64,000 nt of DNA from Paenibacillus melissococcoides (GTDB lineage: Bacteria > Bacillota > Bacilli > Paenibacillales > Paenibacillaceae): positions 124,001 through 188,000 of the forward strand of contig CALYLO010000005.1 of the NCBI GenBank assembly GCA_944800085.1, given 5' to 3'. Shown one piece after another: positions 1 through 7,743 of this stretch. Both the position numbers and the translations under genes were made by a program. How positions within the stretch are numbered: the first letter of the stretch is position 1; the number at the start of each line of letters is the position of its first letter. The notes under the pieces are model-generated. The model saw only the letters and a program-made list of their open reading frames with translations. It was not told the origin of the DNA and made no database searches.

Positions 1-104
1 TTGGTAAGACAAGCTTCCTTCTGGTCCGGTAAAGGAGTCATCGATTTAGAAATCTAGGGACTCTTGAAAGAAGACTACGCGCATCATTCAGCCTGAACGA
101 CACA

Positions 105-131
105 AAAACACAGGCCCGAGGCCTGTGTTTT
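105..131 (-). terminator. Intrinsic terminator of the zinc-ribbon gene
   Basis: A perfect 12-bp inverted repeat (AAAACACAGGCC / GGCCTGTGTTTT) with a 3-nt loop lies 38 bp beyond the stop codon of the minus-strand zinc-ribbon gene. The U-rich side faces away from that gene. Bases 1-104 hold nothing else I can recognise. Confidence 0.75.
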
Positions 132-168
132 GTCGATCCATAACGGTAAACCGGAGCGATGAAGCCGA

Positions 169-459
169 TCAATCGAACAAATCGCCCAACCGGTCGAGCA
201 CCGTTTTTTTCTTGTGCGGCTTGTAGTATGGCGGTCGATGGCCTGAATCGTAATGGCCGTAATCGCTCTTATGCGGACGATGGTCACGCCCGTCGTACCA
301 TTCCTGATATTCCTTGCGCTCTCTTCGCACATCGGACATCAGCTTCTCCAGCTCTCCCCGATCCAGCCAGACGCCCTTGCAGCTCGGGCATACATCGATC
401 GTTACGCCTTCCTTCTCCACCTCGCGCATCCGCACATCATTGCAGATTGGACAATTCAT
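169..459 (-). CDS. TFIIB-type zinc-ribbon protein, His-rich tail
   Basis: A 96-residue cytoplasmic protein. The N-terminal half is a zf-TFIIB zinc ribbon with CPIC at residues 3-6 and CPSC at 24-27, followed by the family hallmark GVWLDRGELEKL. The C-terminal half is charged and rich in His and Tyr (HKSDYGHYDSGH), so it could bind further metal. The start is ATG behind GGAGGGATGACAC. Proteins of this family are usually unannotated, and a metal-sensing or protein-binding role is inference. The context is striking: the gene is the first one downstream of a manganese riboswitch with two terminators, so its expression is probably switched on by Mn2+. No TerC, MntP or P-type ATPase gene, the usual targets of that riboswitch, lies between. 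Confidence 0.8.
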   Translation of the reverse strand: MNCPICNDVRMREVEKEGVTIDVCPSCKGVWLDRGELEKLMSDVRRERKEYQEWYDGRDHRPHKSDYGHYDSGHRPPYYKPHKKKTVLDRLGDLFD

Positions 460-581
460 GTGTCATCCCTCCAACAATTTTTCGATCGTATTCCCGTGTA
501 TCTTCTAAGTTGACATTCATCAAGCCGATAAGCCGTAACCGTAAGCTCCGCGAATCCCCCCCTCCAACAGAATCTACAACG

Positions 582-613
582 AAAAAAAGCCTCTACCGTT
601 CGACGGTAAAGGC
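582..613 (-). terminator. Second tandem terminator below the Mn riboswitch
   Basis: Read on the minus strand this is an 11-bp stem, GCCTTTACCGT / ACGGTAGAGGC, with a CGA loop and one G-U pair, followed by seven U. Its 5' arm repeats the CCTTTACC string that forms the 3' side of the riboswitch P1 helix and of the first terminator, so it looks like a duplicated expression platform. Confidence 0.8.
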
Positions 614-625
614 CTCGATGGTTAC

Positions 626-662
626 AAAAAAGACCTCTACCCTGCTTATGCGGTAAAGGTCT
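626..662 (-). terminator. Expression-platform terminator of the Mn riboswitch
   Basis: On the minus strand an 11-bp stem (AGACCTTTACC / GGTAGAGGTCT, one G-U pair) is followed by six U. The 5' arm overlaps the conserved 3' end of the aptamer (AAGACCTTT). Formation of P1 and formation of this terminator are therefore mutually exclusive, as expected for a ligand-on transcriptional riboswitch. Confidence 0.85.
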
Positions 663-752
663 TGCTTACAACGCTGGCGTTGCCAATAAAGCCGGGGCGC
701 GACGGACCCGAAATGACGACTTTACTGTAGTAGCTACTCCCCTTCAATAAAG
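648..752 (-). promoter_or_regulatory. yybP-ykoY manganese riboswitch aptamer
   Basis: The minus strand carries the conserved blocks of this class in order: GGGGAGTAG near the 5' end (733-743), GTCGTCATTTCG, then CCCCGGCTTTATTGGCAACG, and finally GCAAGACCTTTACC at the 3' end. These match the B. subtilis ykoY/yybP leaders as I remember them. P1 can form between TGAAGG (741-746) and CCTTTA. The family binds Mn2+ and relieves termination of Mn exporters (TerC, MntP, P-type ATPases). Here the downstream gene is a zinc-ribbon protein. Coordinates are good to a few bases. Confidence 0.88.
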
Positions 753-774
753 AAAGCGCTATTCGATTACTCCG

Positions 775-804
775 ATTATATATGTGCCCAGGCAGGCATG
801 TCAA
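775..804 (-). promoter_or_regulatory. Sigma-A promoter of the riboswitch transcript
   Basis: On the minus strand TTGACA (799-804) and TATAAT (775-780) are both perfect consensus hexamers separated by 18 bp. The -10 lies about 22 bp upstream of the riboswitch 5' end. The adjacent IS element stops 18 bp beyond the -35 box, so the promoter is intact. Confidence 0.8.
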
Positions 805-822
805 CAACCGTGCTTAGGATAT
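804..822. repeat. Left target-site duplication of the IS1202-like element
   Basis: The 19-bp string ACAACCGTGCTTAGGATAT occurs here and again at 2295-2313, directly flanking the element. The next base also matches by chance. Long duplications of roughly this order are characteristic of the IS1202 group. Confidence 0.75.
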
Positions 823-2294
823 GTTGTTCTTCTGTGATAATGTCACCCTATAACTGTTCTGAGATAATGTCACTATGGGACAGGAGATATTGACATTGAC
901 GAAAGCAGAAATGAAGAAGGTACTCGTTGTGGAGAAAATCATAGATGGGCGGATGACCAATAGGGAGGGAGCGGCAGCGCTGGGTTTATCAGAACGCCAA
1001 GTCATTCGGCTAAAGAAGAAATACCAATCCGGAAAAGGAGCACAAGAACTTATACACAAGAATCGGGGGAAACAGCCTCATCACGCCCTTCCCAATGAAG
1101 TGAAGGAACGAATCGTTGAGCTGTACACAGCCAAGTATTACGGAAGCAATTGCTGCCACTTCGCAGAGCTTCTTGAGGAGCATGAATCGTTGACACTGAG
1201 CGCTTCCAGCGTGAGACGTATCCTTCTGGCTAGTGGGCTCAAGCAAGCCAAGCAGCGGCGTCGCAGTAAAGCCCATCCGCCACGGGAACGCAAACCGCAA
1301 GCCGGCATGCTGTGGCAGATTGACGCAACTCCTTATGCATGGTTGGAGGATCGGGCTTCATCCTTTACGCTGCATGCTGCGATTGACGATGCAACAGGTA
1401 CCGTTGTCGGTGCCGTCTTTCGTCCGAACGAATGCCGGGAGGCCTACTCTCTAGTCATGCAGCAAGGGATAGAAAAATACGGGGTTCCCCTTGGGCTTTA
1501 CAGTGATCGGCATACGATTTTCCGGTCGCCTAACGAAAAGCTGACGCTCGAGCAAGAGCTCGCTGGGGAGACCAAACCGCTCTCCCACTTCGGCAAAGCG
1601 ATGGCTGACTTGCATATTGAGCACATCAAGGCAATTACACCGCAAGCCAAGGGACGGGTAGAACGCCTCTGGCAAACATTTCAGGATCGCTTGGTGATCG
1701 AACTGCGGCTTCTTGGCATCAAGACGCTGGAAGAGGCGAACGCGGCTCTGCCCAGCCTATTGCAGAAGCACAATCACAAATTTGCCATAGAGCCAAAAAT
1801 GACCGATTCGGCTTACCTGAAGCTTGATCCGTCTATCGATTTAAATCATGTGTTCACGCTTCGCAATTATCGGCAACTCGGGACCGGAAACACCCTCTCG
1901 TACAACGGAAAGTGCTATACCCTTGCCCAGCCTGCTTCCCTTCGTCTGGATGCAAAAACGACGGTTGAAGTGCGGGAGACGTTAACAGGGGATGTATTGT
2001 TGTGGCACCAAGGCCAGCCCTGGGCACTCAAAGAAACTCAGAAGCCACAGCGCAAGACGTCTGGATCAAAAAAGGCGAGTTCTGCGTCGCCACGCAAACC
2101 CGCCCAGAATCATCCGTGGAAAACCACGTATGATAACACTAAAAATAAGCGTACCACAAAAAACAGTTCGTTCCAAGATGCAATGTATTCGCAACATAAT
2201 AGCTATGCAGAGGTCACCTGGTAAGGCTGACCTCTGATCACACAAGTGACATTTTCATAGCACAGTTAAAGTGACATTTTCACAGACGATTGAC
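823..2294 (+). mobile_element. IS1202-group insertion sequence (ISNCY)
   Basis: About 1472 bp. The ends are imperfect inverted repeats beginning GT and sharing TCTGTGA and AATGTCAC blocks. A second AATGTCAC about 30 bp further in at each end suggests paired transposase-binding sites. One intact transposase gene fills the element. The 19-bp flanking duplications imply a clean, fairly recent insertion between the riboswitch promoter and the acetyltransferase gene. Confidence 0.75.
875..2224 (+). CDS. IS1202/ISNCY-family DDE transposase
   Basis: A 449-residue transposase. The N-terminal 60 residues contain a helix-turn-helix (MTNREGAAALGLSERQVIRL). An rve-type DDE core follows: the first Asp in WQIDATPYAWLE, the second in LYSDRHTIF, and the Glu in the KGRVERLWQTFQDRL segment. 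The C-terminal region (LSYNGKCYTL, then a basic tail) matches the ISDol1/IS1202-like subgroup. It catalyses movement of the surrounding element and is complete. The ATG at 875 is used here, but GGAG at 881-884 could instead serve an internal TTG a few codons later. Confidence 0.85.
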   Translation: MGQEILTLTKAEMKKVLVVEKIIDGRMTNREGAAALGLSERQVIRLKKKYQSGKGAQELIHKNRGKQPHHALPNEVKERIVELYTAKYYGSNCCHFAELLEEHESLTLSASSVRRILLASGLKQAKQRRRSKAHPPRERKPQAGMLWQIDATPYAWLEDRASSFTLHAAIDDATGTVVGAVFRPNECREAYSLVMQQGIEKYGVPLGLYSDRHTIFRSPNEKLTLEQELAGETKPLSHFGKAMADLHIEHIKAITPQAKGRVERLWQTFQDRLVIELRLLGIKTLEEANAALPSLLQKHNHKFAIEPKMTDSAYLKLDPSIDLNHVFTLRNYRQLGTGNTLSYNGKCYTLAQPASLRLDAKTTVEVRETLTGDVLLWHQGQPWALKETQKPQRKTSGSKKASSASPRKPAQNHPWKTTYDNTKNKRTTKNSSFQDAMYSQHNSYAEVTW

Positions 2295-2313
2295 ACAACC
2301 GTGCTTAGGATAT
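2295..2313. repeat. Right target-site duplication of the IS1202-like element
   Basis: Second copy of the 19-bp string at 804-822, immediately outside the right end of the element. Confidence 0.75.
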
Positions 2314-2395
2314 GCCCAATTCCGCATGCGCACTTATAAGATTGCCCGTATACGCCGAATAATAACAAGAAGGACAATATTTGGAGGGACATGCG

Positions 2396-3616
2396 ATGAG
2401 CCGCCAGAAGCTGCAAGACAGACTGAAAATGAGAAAGGTCGAACCGAAACATGGAGACCAATTCAATGACCTGCTCCGCTATGTATTTCAAGTCACGAAT
2501 CTTGATCTGCAGACGTTCGGATGGGAGAACCGCGAGATCGCGCAGGCGAAGCTTCCCGTGCTGAAGGAGGCCGATGTGCTCGGCTGGTTCGATGGCGACA
2601 AGCTGATCTCCCAGCTCGCGGTTTATCCGTTTCAAGTCAATATTTTCGGAGAGATCTATGACATGGGCGGGTTGACCGGCGTAGGCACCTACCCGGAATA
2701 CGCCAATCTCGGCTTAATGAGCCAATTGATGCGCCAGGCGCTCGCGAATATGCGCGAACGCGAGCAATCCATATCGTATCTGTATCCGTATTCGATACCG
2801 TTCTACCGCCGCAAGGGCTGGGAGATCATTTCCGACAAAATCTCGTTCGAAGTCAAGGATACGCAGCTTCCGAAGCTCAAGACGGTGCCCGGCAACGTGG
2901 AGCGACTCACGATCGAGCATCCGGATATTCGCGACGTGTACAGACGCTTCGCCCTCGCTCATCACGGGGCGATGCTGCGCAGCGATCTCGCATGGGAAGA
3001 ATATTTGCGCTGGGATCTGGACGATCTGACGGTGGCGGTCTATTATGACGAGGATCAGCGGCCGCAGGGCTACCTGCTCTATTGGATTGCCGAAGAAGTG
3101 TTCCACATGAAGGAAATGGTGTTCATCGACGGCGAGGCCCGCGCGGGGCTCTGGAACTTCATCAGCGCACATTTCTCGATGATTACGCGGGTCAAAGGCC
3201 ATATTTACACGACGGAGCCGCTTGCCTTTCTGCTTGAGGACAGCGACATCAAGGAGACGATCTCCCCGTACTATATGGCGCGAATCGTCGATATTCAACG
3301 CTTCGTGAAGCATTATCCGTTCCTGCCCCAAGCGGCGGAATGCCAGTTGACCTTCACGCTTCACGATCCGATACTGGATTGGAATCAAGGCAAATTCACG
3401 TTGAGGGTGGATGAGCAGGGCCGGGGCCAGTTGACGGAGGGCGGCGGCAGCCCGGCGGCGGCCTTCGACATTCAGACATTGACGACCATGCTGATGGGCT
3501 ACAAGCGTCCCGCCTACTTGGCGCGCGCGGGCCGCTTCCAGGCGCTGCGGGCTACGATCGAGCAGTTGGAGAAGCTGATCGATCGCCAGACGCCTTATTT
3601 CTCGGATTATTTTTGA
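2396..3616 (+). CDS. Eis-like GNAT acetyltransferase
   Basis: A 406-residue protein of the Eis (enhanced intracellular survival) family, which transfers acetyl groups from acetyl-CoA to amines such as aminoglycosides or lysines. The N-terminal GNAT domain carries the acetyl-CoA loop in GGLTGVGTYPEYANLGLMSQL. A second GNAT-like domain and a C-terminal SCP2-like domain follow. The chain ends in SDYF; in Eis the terminal carboxylate, usually on Phe, is the catalytic base, which agrees. ATG at 2396 is preferred over the longer TTG reading because GGAGGG sits 7 bp upstream. It stands alone, with the IS on one side and a dispersed repeat on the other. The substrate is unknown. Confidence 0.85.
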   Translation: MSRQKLQDRLKMRKVEPKHGDQFNDLLRYVFQVTNLDLQTFGWENREIAQAKLPVLKEADVLGWFDGDKLISQLAVYPFQVNIFGEIYDMGGLTGVGTYPEYANLGLMSQLMRQALANMREREQSISYLYPYSIPFYRRKGWEIISDKISFEVKDTQLPKLKTVPGNVERLTIEHPDIRDVYRRFALAHHGAMLRSDLAWEEYLRWDLDDLTVAVYYDEDQRPQGYLLYWIAEEVFHMKEMVFIDGEARAGLWNFISAHFSMITRVKGHIYTTEPLAFLLEDSDIKETISPYYMARIVDIQRFVKHYPFLPQAAECQLTFTLHDPILDWNQGKFTLRVDEQGRGQLTEGGGSPAAAFDIQTLTTMLMGYKRPAYLARAGRFQALRATIEQLEKLIDRQTPYFSDYF

Positions 3617-3744
3617 GCGGCTGCGGTGCGGCATTGGAGGGTGTCTCACAGGCACTGCAAAATGATGGAGATGACGAGGTAACAGAGAATGTGGATGCGC
3701 GGGAAAAACGGCGGCGCGCAAACCGGTCGAAGATGGATGAAGCA

Positions 3745-4005
3745 GTGAAATGCTGCGTGGATGCATCAATTTCTGTTCTTTCAGCCGCTATTTGATGAAA
3801 TTCCCGTAAAAGTACATTATTTCCAACGATTTTTGTCTTTTATCGATTGGATAGTCAGAAATTGATGCCGTTTTGCAGGATTCCCTGTAACGGAGTACAC
3901 GTCATAAAGGAAAAATGTAGTTTTGCAGTTTTTCGGCGAGTCGAGCTTTGAGAATCAAGGGGGGCTGTCTCACTGTAGTGAAATACTACTTCTGGGACAC
4001 CCCCC
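3745..4005 (-). repeat. Dispersed noncoding repeat, copy 1
   Basis: Read on the minus strand, these ~260 bp align along their whole length with the flanks of the two IS elements at 24.6-28.0 kb (copy 2). Shared blocks include GGGAATCCTGCAAAA, AATAATG-ACTTTTAC-GGAATTT and ATCAAATA. The outer end folds into an imperfect hairpin (GGGGGGTGTCCCAG...GAGACAGCCCCC). There is no coding frame. The stretch 3617-3744 between it and the acetyltransferase holds nothing recognisable. Confidence 0.7.
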
Positions 4006-4081
4006 GCGTTAACGTCAGCGAATGAAGCCTGATCGCGGTTGGCTGCAGCCGGATGAGCGGCTAGCGGAACCGCTGCCATCC

Positions 4082-4858
4082 TCATTCGCGGCTATCCGCT
4101 CCATAGTACTCTTCCAGCGTCAACCCCTCTGCCGTCAACCGCCCGGCCAGATCGCGGCCGACATAGCGGAGATGCCACGGTTCATACTGATAACCGGTTA
4201 TCTCCTCCTTCCCGCGCGGATAACGGATAATATAACCGAAGCGGTGCGCATGCGCCGCCAGCCACTTCGCTTCCTTCGTAGCCGCGAAGCAATCCTGCAC
4301 CGCGCACCGGCCGTCGCTGCCGGACACATCGACGGCCAAGCCGGTCTCATGTTCGCTGTGGCCCGGGGCGGCGCTGTATGCGTTTGCCCGCCGGGACCCT
4401 TCCGTATGGACATATTGGCGGTATACCGCCGTCTGCGCGGCAGACGAACGGTAAGCCGAGACGCTGGCCAGATAGATATGGTCCCGATCGGCCGCGGCGA
4501 ACAGCCGCTCCAGCGCCTGGGCCGCTTCCCGGCGCAGCCAATACCGCTTCGACTTCATTCCCGTAAGCGTCCGCACCTTCGGGCAGATCAGATCGGGCGG
4601 CGCATATCCCGGGGGAAGTCCATGCCGCTTATTGACGAGAACCCCCGGACTGTCCGCATCCGGAAGGGGGCGGCTCGCCTGCTTGCCGGACGCGGATGGC
4701 GGGGTTCCCGCCGGAGACGCCTGTCCTGCTTGAATGCCGGCTTGTCCGGCCACGTGCAGCTCCGTTGCTTCCGTTCGGACCGAGGGAGCCTTGCAGCCGA
4801 AGCACACGATGCAGAACAGACTGCAGCAGAGGATGCATATGCAAGCTTTACCAGACAT
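4082..4858 (-). CDS. VanY/DacB-type D-Ala-D-Ala carboxypeptidase (M15B)
   Basis: A 258-residue exported zinc peptidase that trims the terminal D-Ala of peptidoglycan stem peptides. The hydrophobic leader CICILCCSLFCIVCFGC ends in a Cys that may be lipidated, although CFGC is a poor lipobox. A low-complexity linker of about 60 residues precedes the VanY domain, with SAYRSSAAQTAVY, the zinc motif SEHETGLAVDV, and EPWHLRYVG near the end supplying the last ligand. ATG at 4858 is chosen because AGGAAGGAG precedes it by 9 bp. The stretch 4006-4081 is only spacer. Confidence 0.88.
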   Translation of the reverse strand: MSGKACICILCCSLFCIVCFGCKAPSVRTEATELHVAGQAGIQAGQASPAGTPPSASGKQASRPLPDADSPGVLVNKRHGLPPGYAPPDLICPKVRTLTGMKSKRYWLRREAAQALERLFAAADRDHIYLASVSAYRSSAAQTAVYRQYVHTEGSRRANAYSAAPGHSEHETGLAVDVSGSDGRCAVQDCFAATKEAKWLAAHAHRFGYIIRYPRGKEEITGYQYEPWHLRYVGRDLAGRLTAEGLTLEEYYGADSRE

Positions 4859-4983
4859 GTTCAAGGCTCCTTCCTGCATTGGCAATGCGATTACCATGCG
4901 AGCAAAATGATATCATTAGGTAGTGTGCTCCGGTTTTGCCAGAACCATGAAAGGGGGCCCGCCAACATTTTAACGAAAAATAT

Positions 4984-5021
4984 ACGCTAAGCCGTGAATC
5001 GCGTGCGGCTTGGCGTTTTTT
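4984..5021. terminator. Bidirectional hairpin terminator
   Basis: An 11-bp stem (ACGCTAAGCCG / CGGCTTGGCGT, one G-T) is followed by six T on the plus strand and an AT-rich run on the minus strand. No plus-strand gene precedes it. On the minus strand it lies just below the recombinase remnant. Confidence 0.6.
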
Positions 5022-5079
5022 CTTACCCTATAGCCGAAAACAATCGCTCTGGCCAGTGCGTTCATTGCTTCCCCTTTGT

Positions 5080-5262
5080 TCAACCCTCGTGTTTCAGGTC
5101 ACTTGCATATTCCTTCAGCGTTTTGGAATTCAAATCTTCATGGGTGGTGAGAGCGTGAATGAAGTCTTGAATCGTCTGCTCCCCCAGCTCCGAACTCCCG
5201 TTCGTCTCCTTCGTCAGCAGAGCCTCCAAATCTTGACTTACATTAGAGGAGATGGTATTTTA
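5080..5262 (-). pseudogene. N-terminal remnant of a tyrosine recombinase
   Basis: An open minus-strand frame of about 60 codons ends in a TGA at 5080. Its sequence (TIQDFIHALTTHEDLNSKT then LKEYASDLKH) looks like the SAM-like core-binding N-terminus of Xer/phage-type integrases. There is no ATG start and none of the catalytic domain, so it cannot act. The identification rests on pattern recognition only. It matters because a complete recombinase of the same superfamily lies at 32646. Confidence 0.45.
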
Positions 5263-5365
5263 CCTTAACCGAAACATTAGCGGACATCAAATATATGTAC
5301 AGAAAACACATTATGACCGCTAAGCTTAATCAGCGGATATCTAATATCAGGAGGCTCATTCTGCC

Positions 5366-5449
5366 ATGGTAGTTCGTAAAGATGATCTGCTCAACCTGAT
5401 TGACCGGCAATTCAGGAAATATCAATGCACGAACATCCGAAAGAAGTGA
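5366..5449 (+). CDS. 27-residue upstream ORF, possible coupling peptide
   Basis: ATG at 5366 is preceded by AGGAGG at an 11-bp gap, and the frame ends four bases before the kinase ATG. The kinase itself has only a weak Shine-Dalgarno, so translation of this peptide may deliver ribosomes to it. The peptide (VVRKDDLLNLIDRQF) resembles nothing I know; it may instead be the tip of a deleted gene. Confidence 0.35.
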   Translation: MVVRKDDLLNLIDRQFRKYQCTNIRKK

Positions 5450-5453
5450 AGTC

Positions 5454-6854
5454 ATGAAAATCATCAACCGCATTATGATTTCGAGCGCTTTTTTAGTGCT
5501 TCTTTCTCTTATCTCCCTGCTTTCCGTCATTGGCGTAACAATCTGGTTGTTTACCCTGAATGGCGATGGAGGCAAAGAATTACTGGACAAAGATATTTTT
5601 CATGCCGAGGAAATACTCGGTGGATTCGACGTCTCCACAAGAGACTGGGAAATGCTGAATGACAAGCTTTCCATATATGGATATAATCTGCTCGTTCTTA
5701 AAGATGACAACATCGTTTTTACCGCTCTAAGTGATTTACAAAACGAAGTGATAGATGGTCTTAAAAACCTTGAACCAGAGCAAGGAGCTTTAGCGGGAAA
5801 ATCAGTGGACTTCACATTTGTCACTATGATAGCCGGTGATTTTTCTATGTACGCCATTAAGAGCAGCGCAGATCACAGTGGTGGGGTTCTCGGCTTCTTG
5901 CAGCAGCTTCTGTTATTATTCCTGGTCCTCATCCTAGTCATTCTGCTGCTTAGCCAGCTTTTCACGCGCAAATTGGCATGGCGCATTCTTAATCCGCTTA
6001 GTGCCTTGTCGGAGGGCGCGAAACGGATCGAACGCGGCGATTTATCCAAACCGCTAACGTACACTGGCAATGACGAATTTGCTTCCGTATGCGCGGCGTT
6101 CAACCACATGCAGGAGCATCTGATTAAAGAACGTGAGAAAAACACCGCTTACGAAAAAGCGCGTGTTGATTTAGTTGCTGGAATTTCTCACGACCTGCGC
6201 ACACCGCTCACCTCTATAAAAGGTTATATCAAGGGCTTGCGCGACGGCGTTGCAAATACTCCAGAAAAAAGAGAAAATTATCTCCGGATTGCATATCAAA
6301 AGTCCTGTGAAATGGATGTTCTGCTTCAAAAGCTGTTCTATTACTCAAACCTTGAAACAGGCAACCTGCCGCTTTCACTTGCAGATGTAGATTTAGGGTG
6401 CTTTGTACGCGATTTTGTGGCGGCTTGCACTGAGGAATTGGGACAAAAAAATATTACAATCACTACGGATATTACGTCGGTTGGTCATCCCGTGCGAATC
6501 GATGAAGAGCAGATGCGCCGAGTGATGACTAATCTCATCGAAAATGCCGTAAAATATGCGGACTCGGAACCACTGCTTCTGCATATTTCCGTATGGCGTG
6601 AGCGCGACAAGGAACACCTGCTGTTCGCCGACAACGGACAAGGTGTGCCGGAAGAAGATCTGCCATTTTTGTTTGATCGCTTTTGGCGGGGTGATAAAGC
6701 AAGAAACATAAAAAACGGCGAAAGCAACGGACTTGGCCTCTATATCGTGAAATACATTGTAGAAATGCATGGCGGCGCCGTGACGGCTAAGAACGATAAC
6801 GGACTAAACATCGAAATGATGCTGCCCTGCGGAGAGGAGAAGGAACATGGGTAA
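5454..6854 (+). CDS. Two-component sensor histidine kinase
   Basis: A 466-residue membrane kinase: transmembrane helix at about 8-34, an extracytoplasmic sensor of about 110 residues, a second helix (LLLLFLVLILVILLL) near 150-168, then a HAMP linker (RIERGDLSKPL). The dimerisation/phosphoacceptor box is GISHDLRTPLTSI, and the ATPase boxes are NLIENAVKYA, DNGQGVPEEDLPFLF and GLGLYIV. All catalytic motifs are intact. It overlaps the following response regulator by 8 bp, with kinase before regulator, the less common order. With the downstream ABC genes it forms a BceRS- or peptide-sensing-like locus, probably controlling that exporter. The signal is unknown. Confidence 0.9.
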   Translation: MKIINRIMISSAFLVLLSLISLLSVIGVTIWLFTLNGDGGKELLDKDIFHAEEILGGFDVSTRDWEMLNDKLSIYGYNLLVLKDDNIVFTALSDLQNEVIDGLKNLEPEQGALAGKSVDFTFVTMIAGDFSMYAIKSSADHSGGVLGFLQQLLLLFLVLILVILLLSQLFTRKLAWRILNPLSALSEGAKRIERGDLSKPLTYTGNDEFASVCAAFNHMQEHLIKEREKNTAYEKARVDLVAGISHDLRTPLTSIKGYIKGLRDGVANTPEKRENYLRIAYQKSCEMDVLLQKLFYYSNLETGNLPLSLADVDLGCFVRDFVAACTEELGQKNITITTDITSVGHPVRIDEEQMRRVMTNLIENAVKYADSEPLLLHISVWRERDKEHLLFADNGQGVPEEDLPFLFDRFWRGDKARNIKNGESNGLGLYIVKYIVEMHGGAVTAKNDNGLNIEMMLPCGEEKEHG

Positions 6855-7542
6855 GATATTGATTGTCGAAGATGATGCCGAAATCGCAATGCTTGAAAAG
6901 GATTATTTGGAGATAAACGGTTTTGAGACTGAAATCATTGCGGATGGGAAAAAGGCGGTTGCAGCCTTACTTCGTGATCGTTATGACTTGGTACTGCTTG
7001 ACCTGATGCTTCCTGGGCAAAGCGGTTATGATATATGCCGTGAAGTCAGAGATAAGACGGACATTCCCATACTTATGGTGACGGCGCGGACGGAGTCGGT
7101 GGATAAAATCCGCGGGCTTGGACTCGGAGCAGACGACTATATTGCCAAGCCGTTCGACCCCGCCGAACTTGTTGCAAGGGTCAAATCCCATTTAAGCAGA
7201 TATGAACGACTGGCAGGTTCCGCTAAGAACGCAGGCAATGACGGTGCAATCACGGTTTCCGATGTAAGGATTTTGCCGAAAAGTTGGAAAGCTTACAAGG
7301 GCGAAAGGGAAATCAAGTTCCCGAATCGCGAGTTTGAACTTCTCTTGTTTCTTGCTGAAAATCCTAATCTTGTTTTTTCAAAAGAAACGCTTTGTGAAAA
7401 GATATGGGGCTTTGATTATGCTGGTGACAGCTCGACTGTCACGGTGCATATTAACCGCATTCGGGATAAAATTGAGGACGACCCGGCAAAGCCTGAAATC
7501 ATTGAAACGGTCTGGGGCGCAGGGTACAGGCTGAATCGCTGA
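6847..7542 (+). CDS. OmpR/PhoB-family response regulator
   Basis: 231 residues. The receiver domain has the acidic pair EDD at 8-10, the phosphoacceptor Asp52 in VLLDLMLPG, Thr in MVTARTES and Lys in AKPFDP. The C-terminal winged helix (FPNREFELLLFLAENPNLVFSKETL ending in WGAGYRL) is typical of the OmpR/PhoB class; I quote it here only to name the region, 157-230. It is translationally coupled to the kinase. The direct repeat TTTAT-N6-TTTAT upstream of the ABC genes is a plausible target. Confidence 0.92.
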   Translation: MGKILIVEDDAEIAMLEKDYLEINGFETEIIADGKKAVAALLRDRYDLVLLDLMLPGQSGYDICREVRDKTDIPILMVTARTESVDKIRGLGLGADDYIAKPFDPAELVARVKSHLSRYERLAGSAKNAGNDGAITVSDVRILPKSWKAYKGEREIKFPNREFELLLFLAENPNLVFSKETLCEKIWGFDYAGDSSTVTVHINRIRDKIEDDPAKPEIIETVWGAGYRLNR

Positions 7543-7628
7543 ATTCTACGCGTTGGAACGCTAATAATTAACCATGTAGAATATACTGGTCATCCCCCTG
7601 TCAAGTAGACATAACTAAAAAGACACCT

Positions 7629-7690
7629 TTAAGCAGCAGCCGTTTCTCGGTATTCAACCGGGGAACGGTTGTTTAATTTTTCTGAAAGGT
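7629..7690 (-). pseudogene. C-terminal remnant of an IS3-family transposase
   Basis: The minus strand encodes KLNNRSPVEYRETAAA and then a stop. This is the classic tail of IS3/IS150-group OrfB (the LN-x-x-SPVEYR motif). It is followed by TTATGTCTACTTGACAGGGGG, similar to IS3 right ends. The rest of the element is absent. The scar lies between the regulator and the ABC genes and may have separated one operon into two. Confidence 0.65.
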
Positions 7691-7743
7691 TGTCCAGACG
7701 GTTTCCGCGTACCCTGCCCGCATGGTTTTTTATTTTGTATTTG

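Noticed and set aside
3613..3795. 60-codon plus-strand ORF after the acetyltransferase
   Set aside because: It overlaps the acetyltransferase stop, lacks a ribosome binding site and runs into the dispersed repeat.
4022..4990. 322-codon plus-strand ORF opposite the VanY-like gene
   Set aside because: It is the antisense of a gene with clear M15 motifs and has Arg/Pro-rich low-complexity sequence typical of shadow frames in GC-rich DNA.
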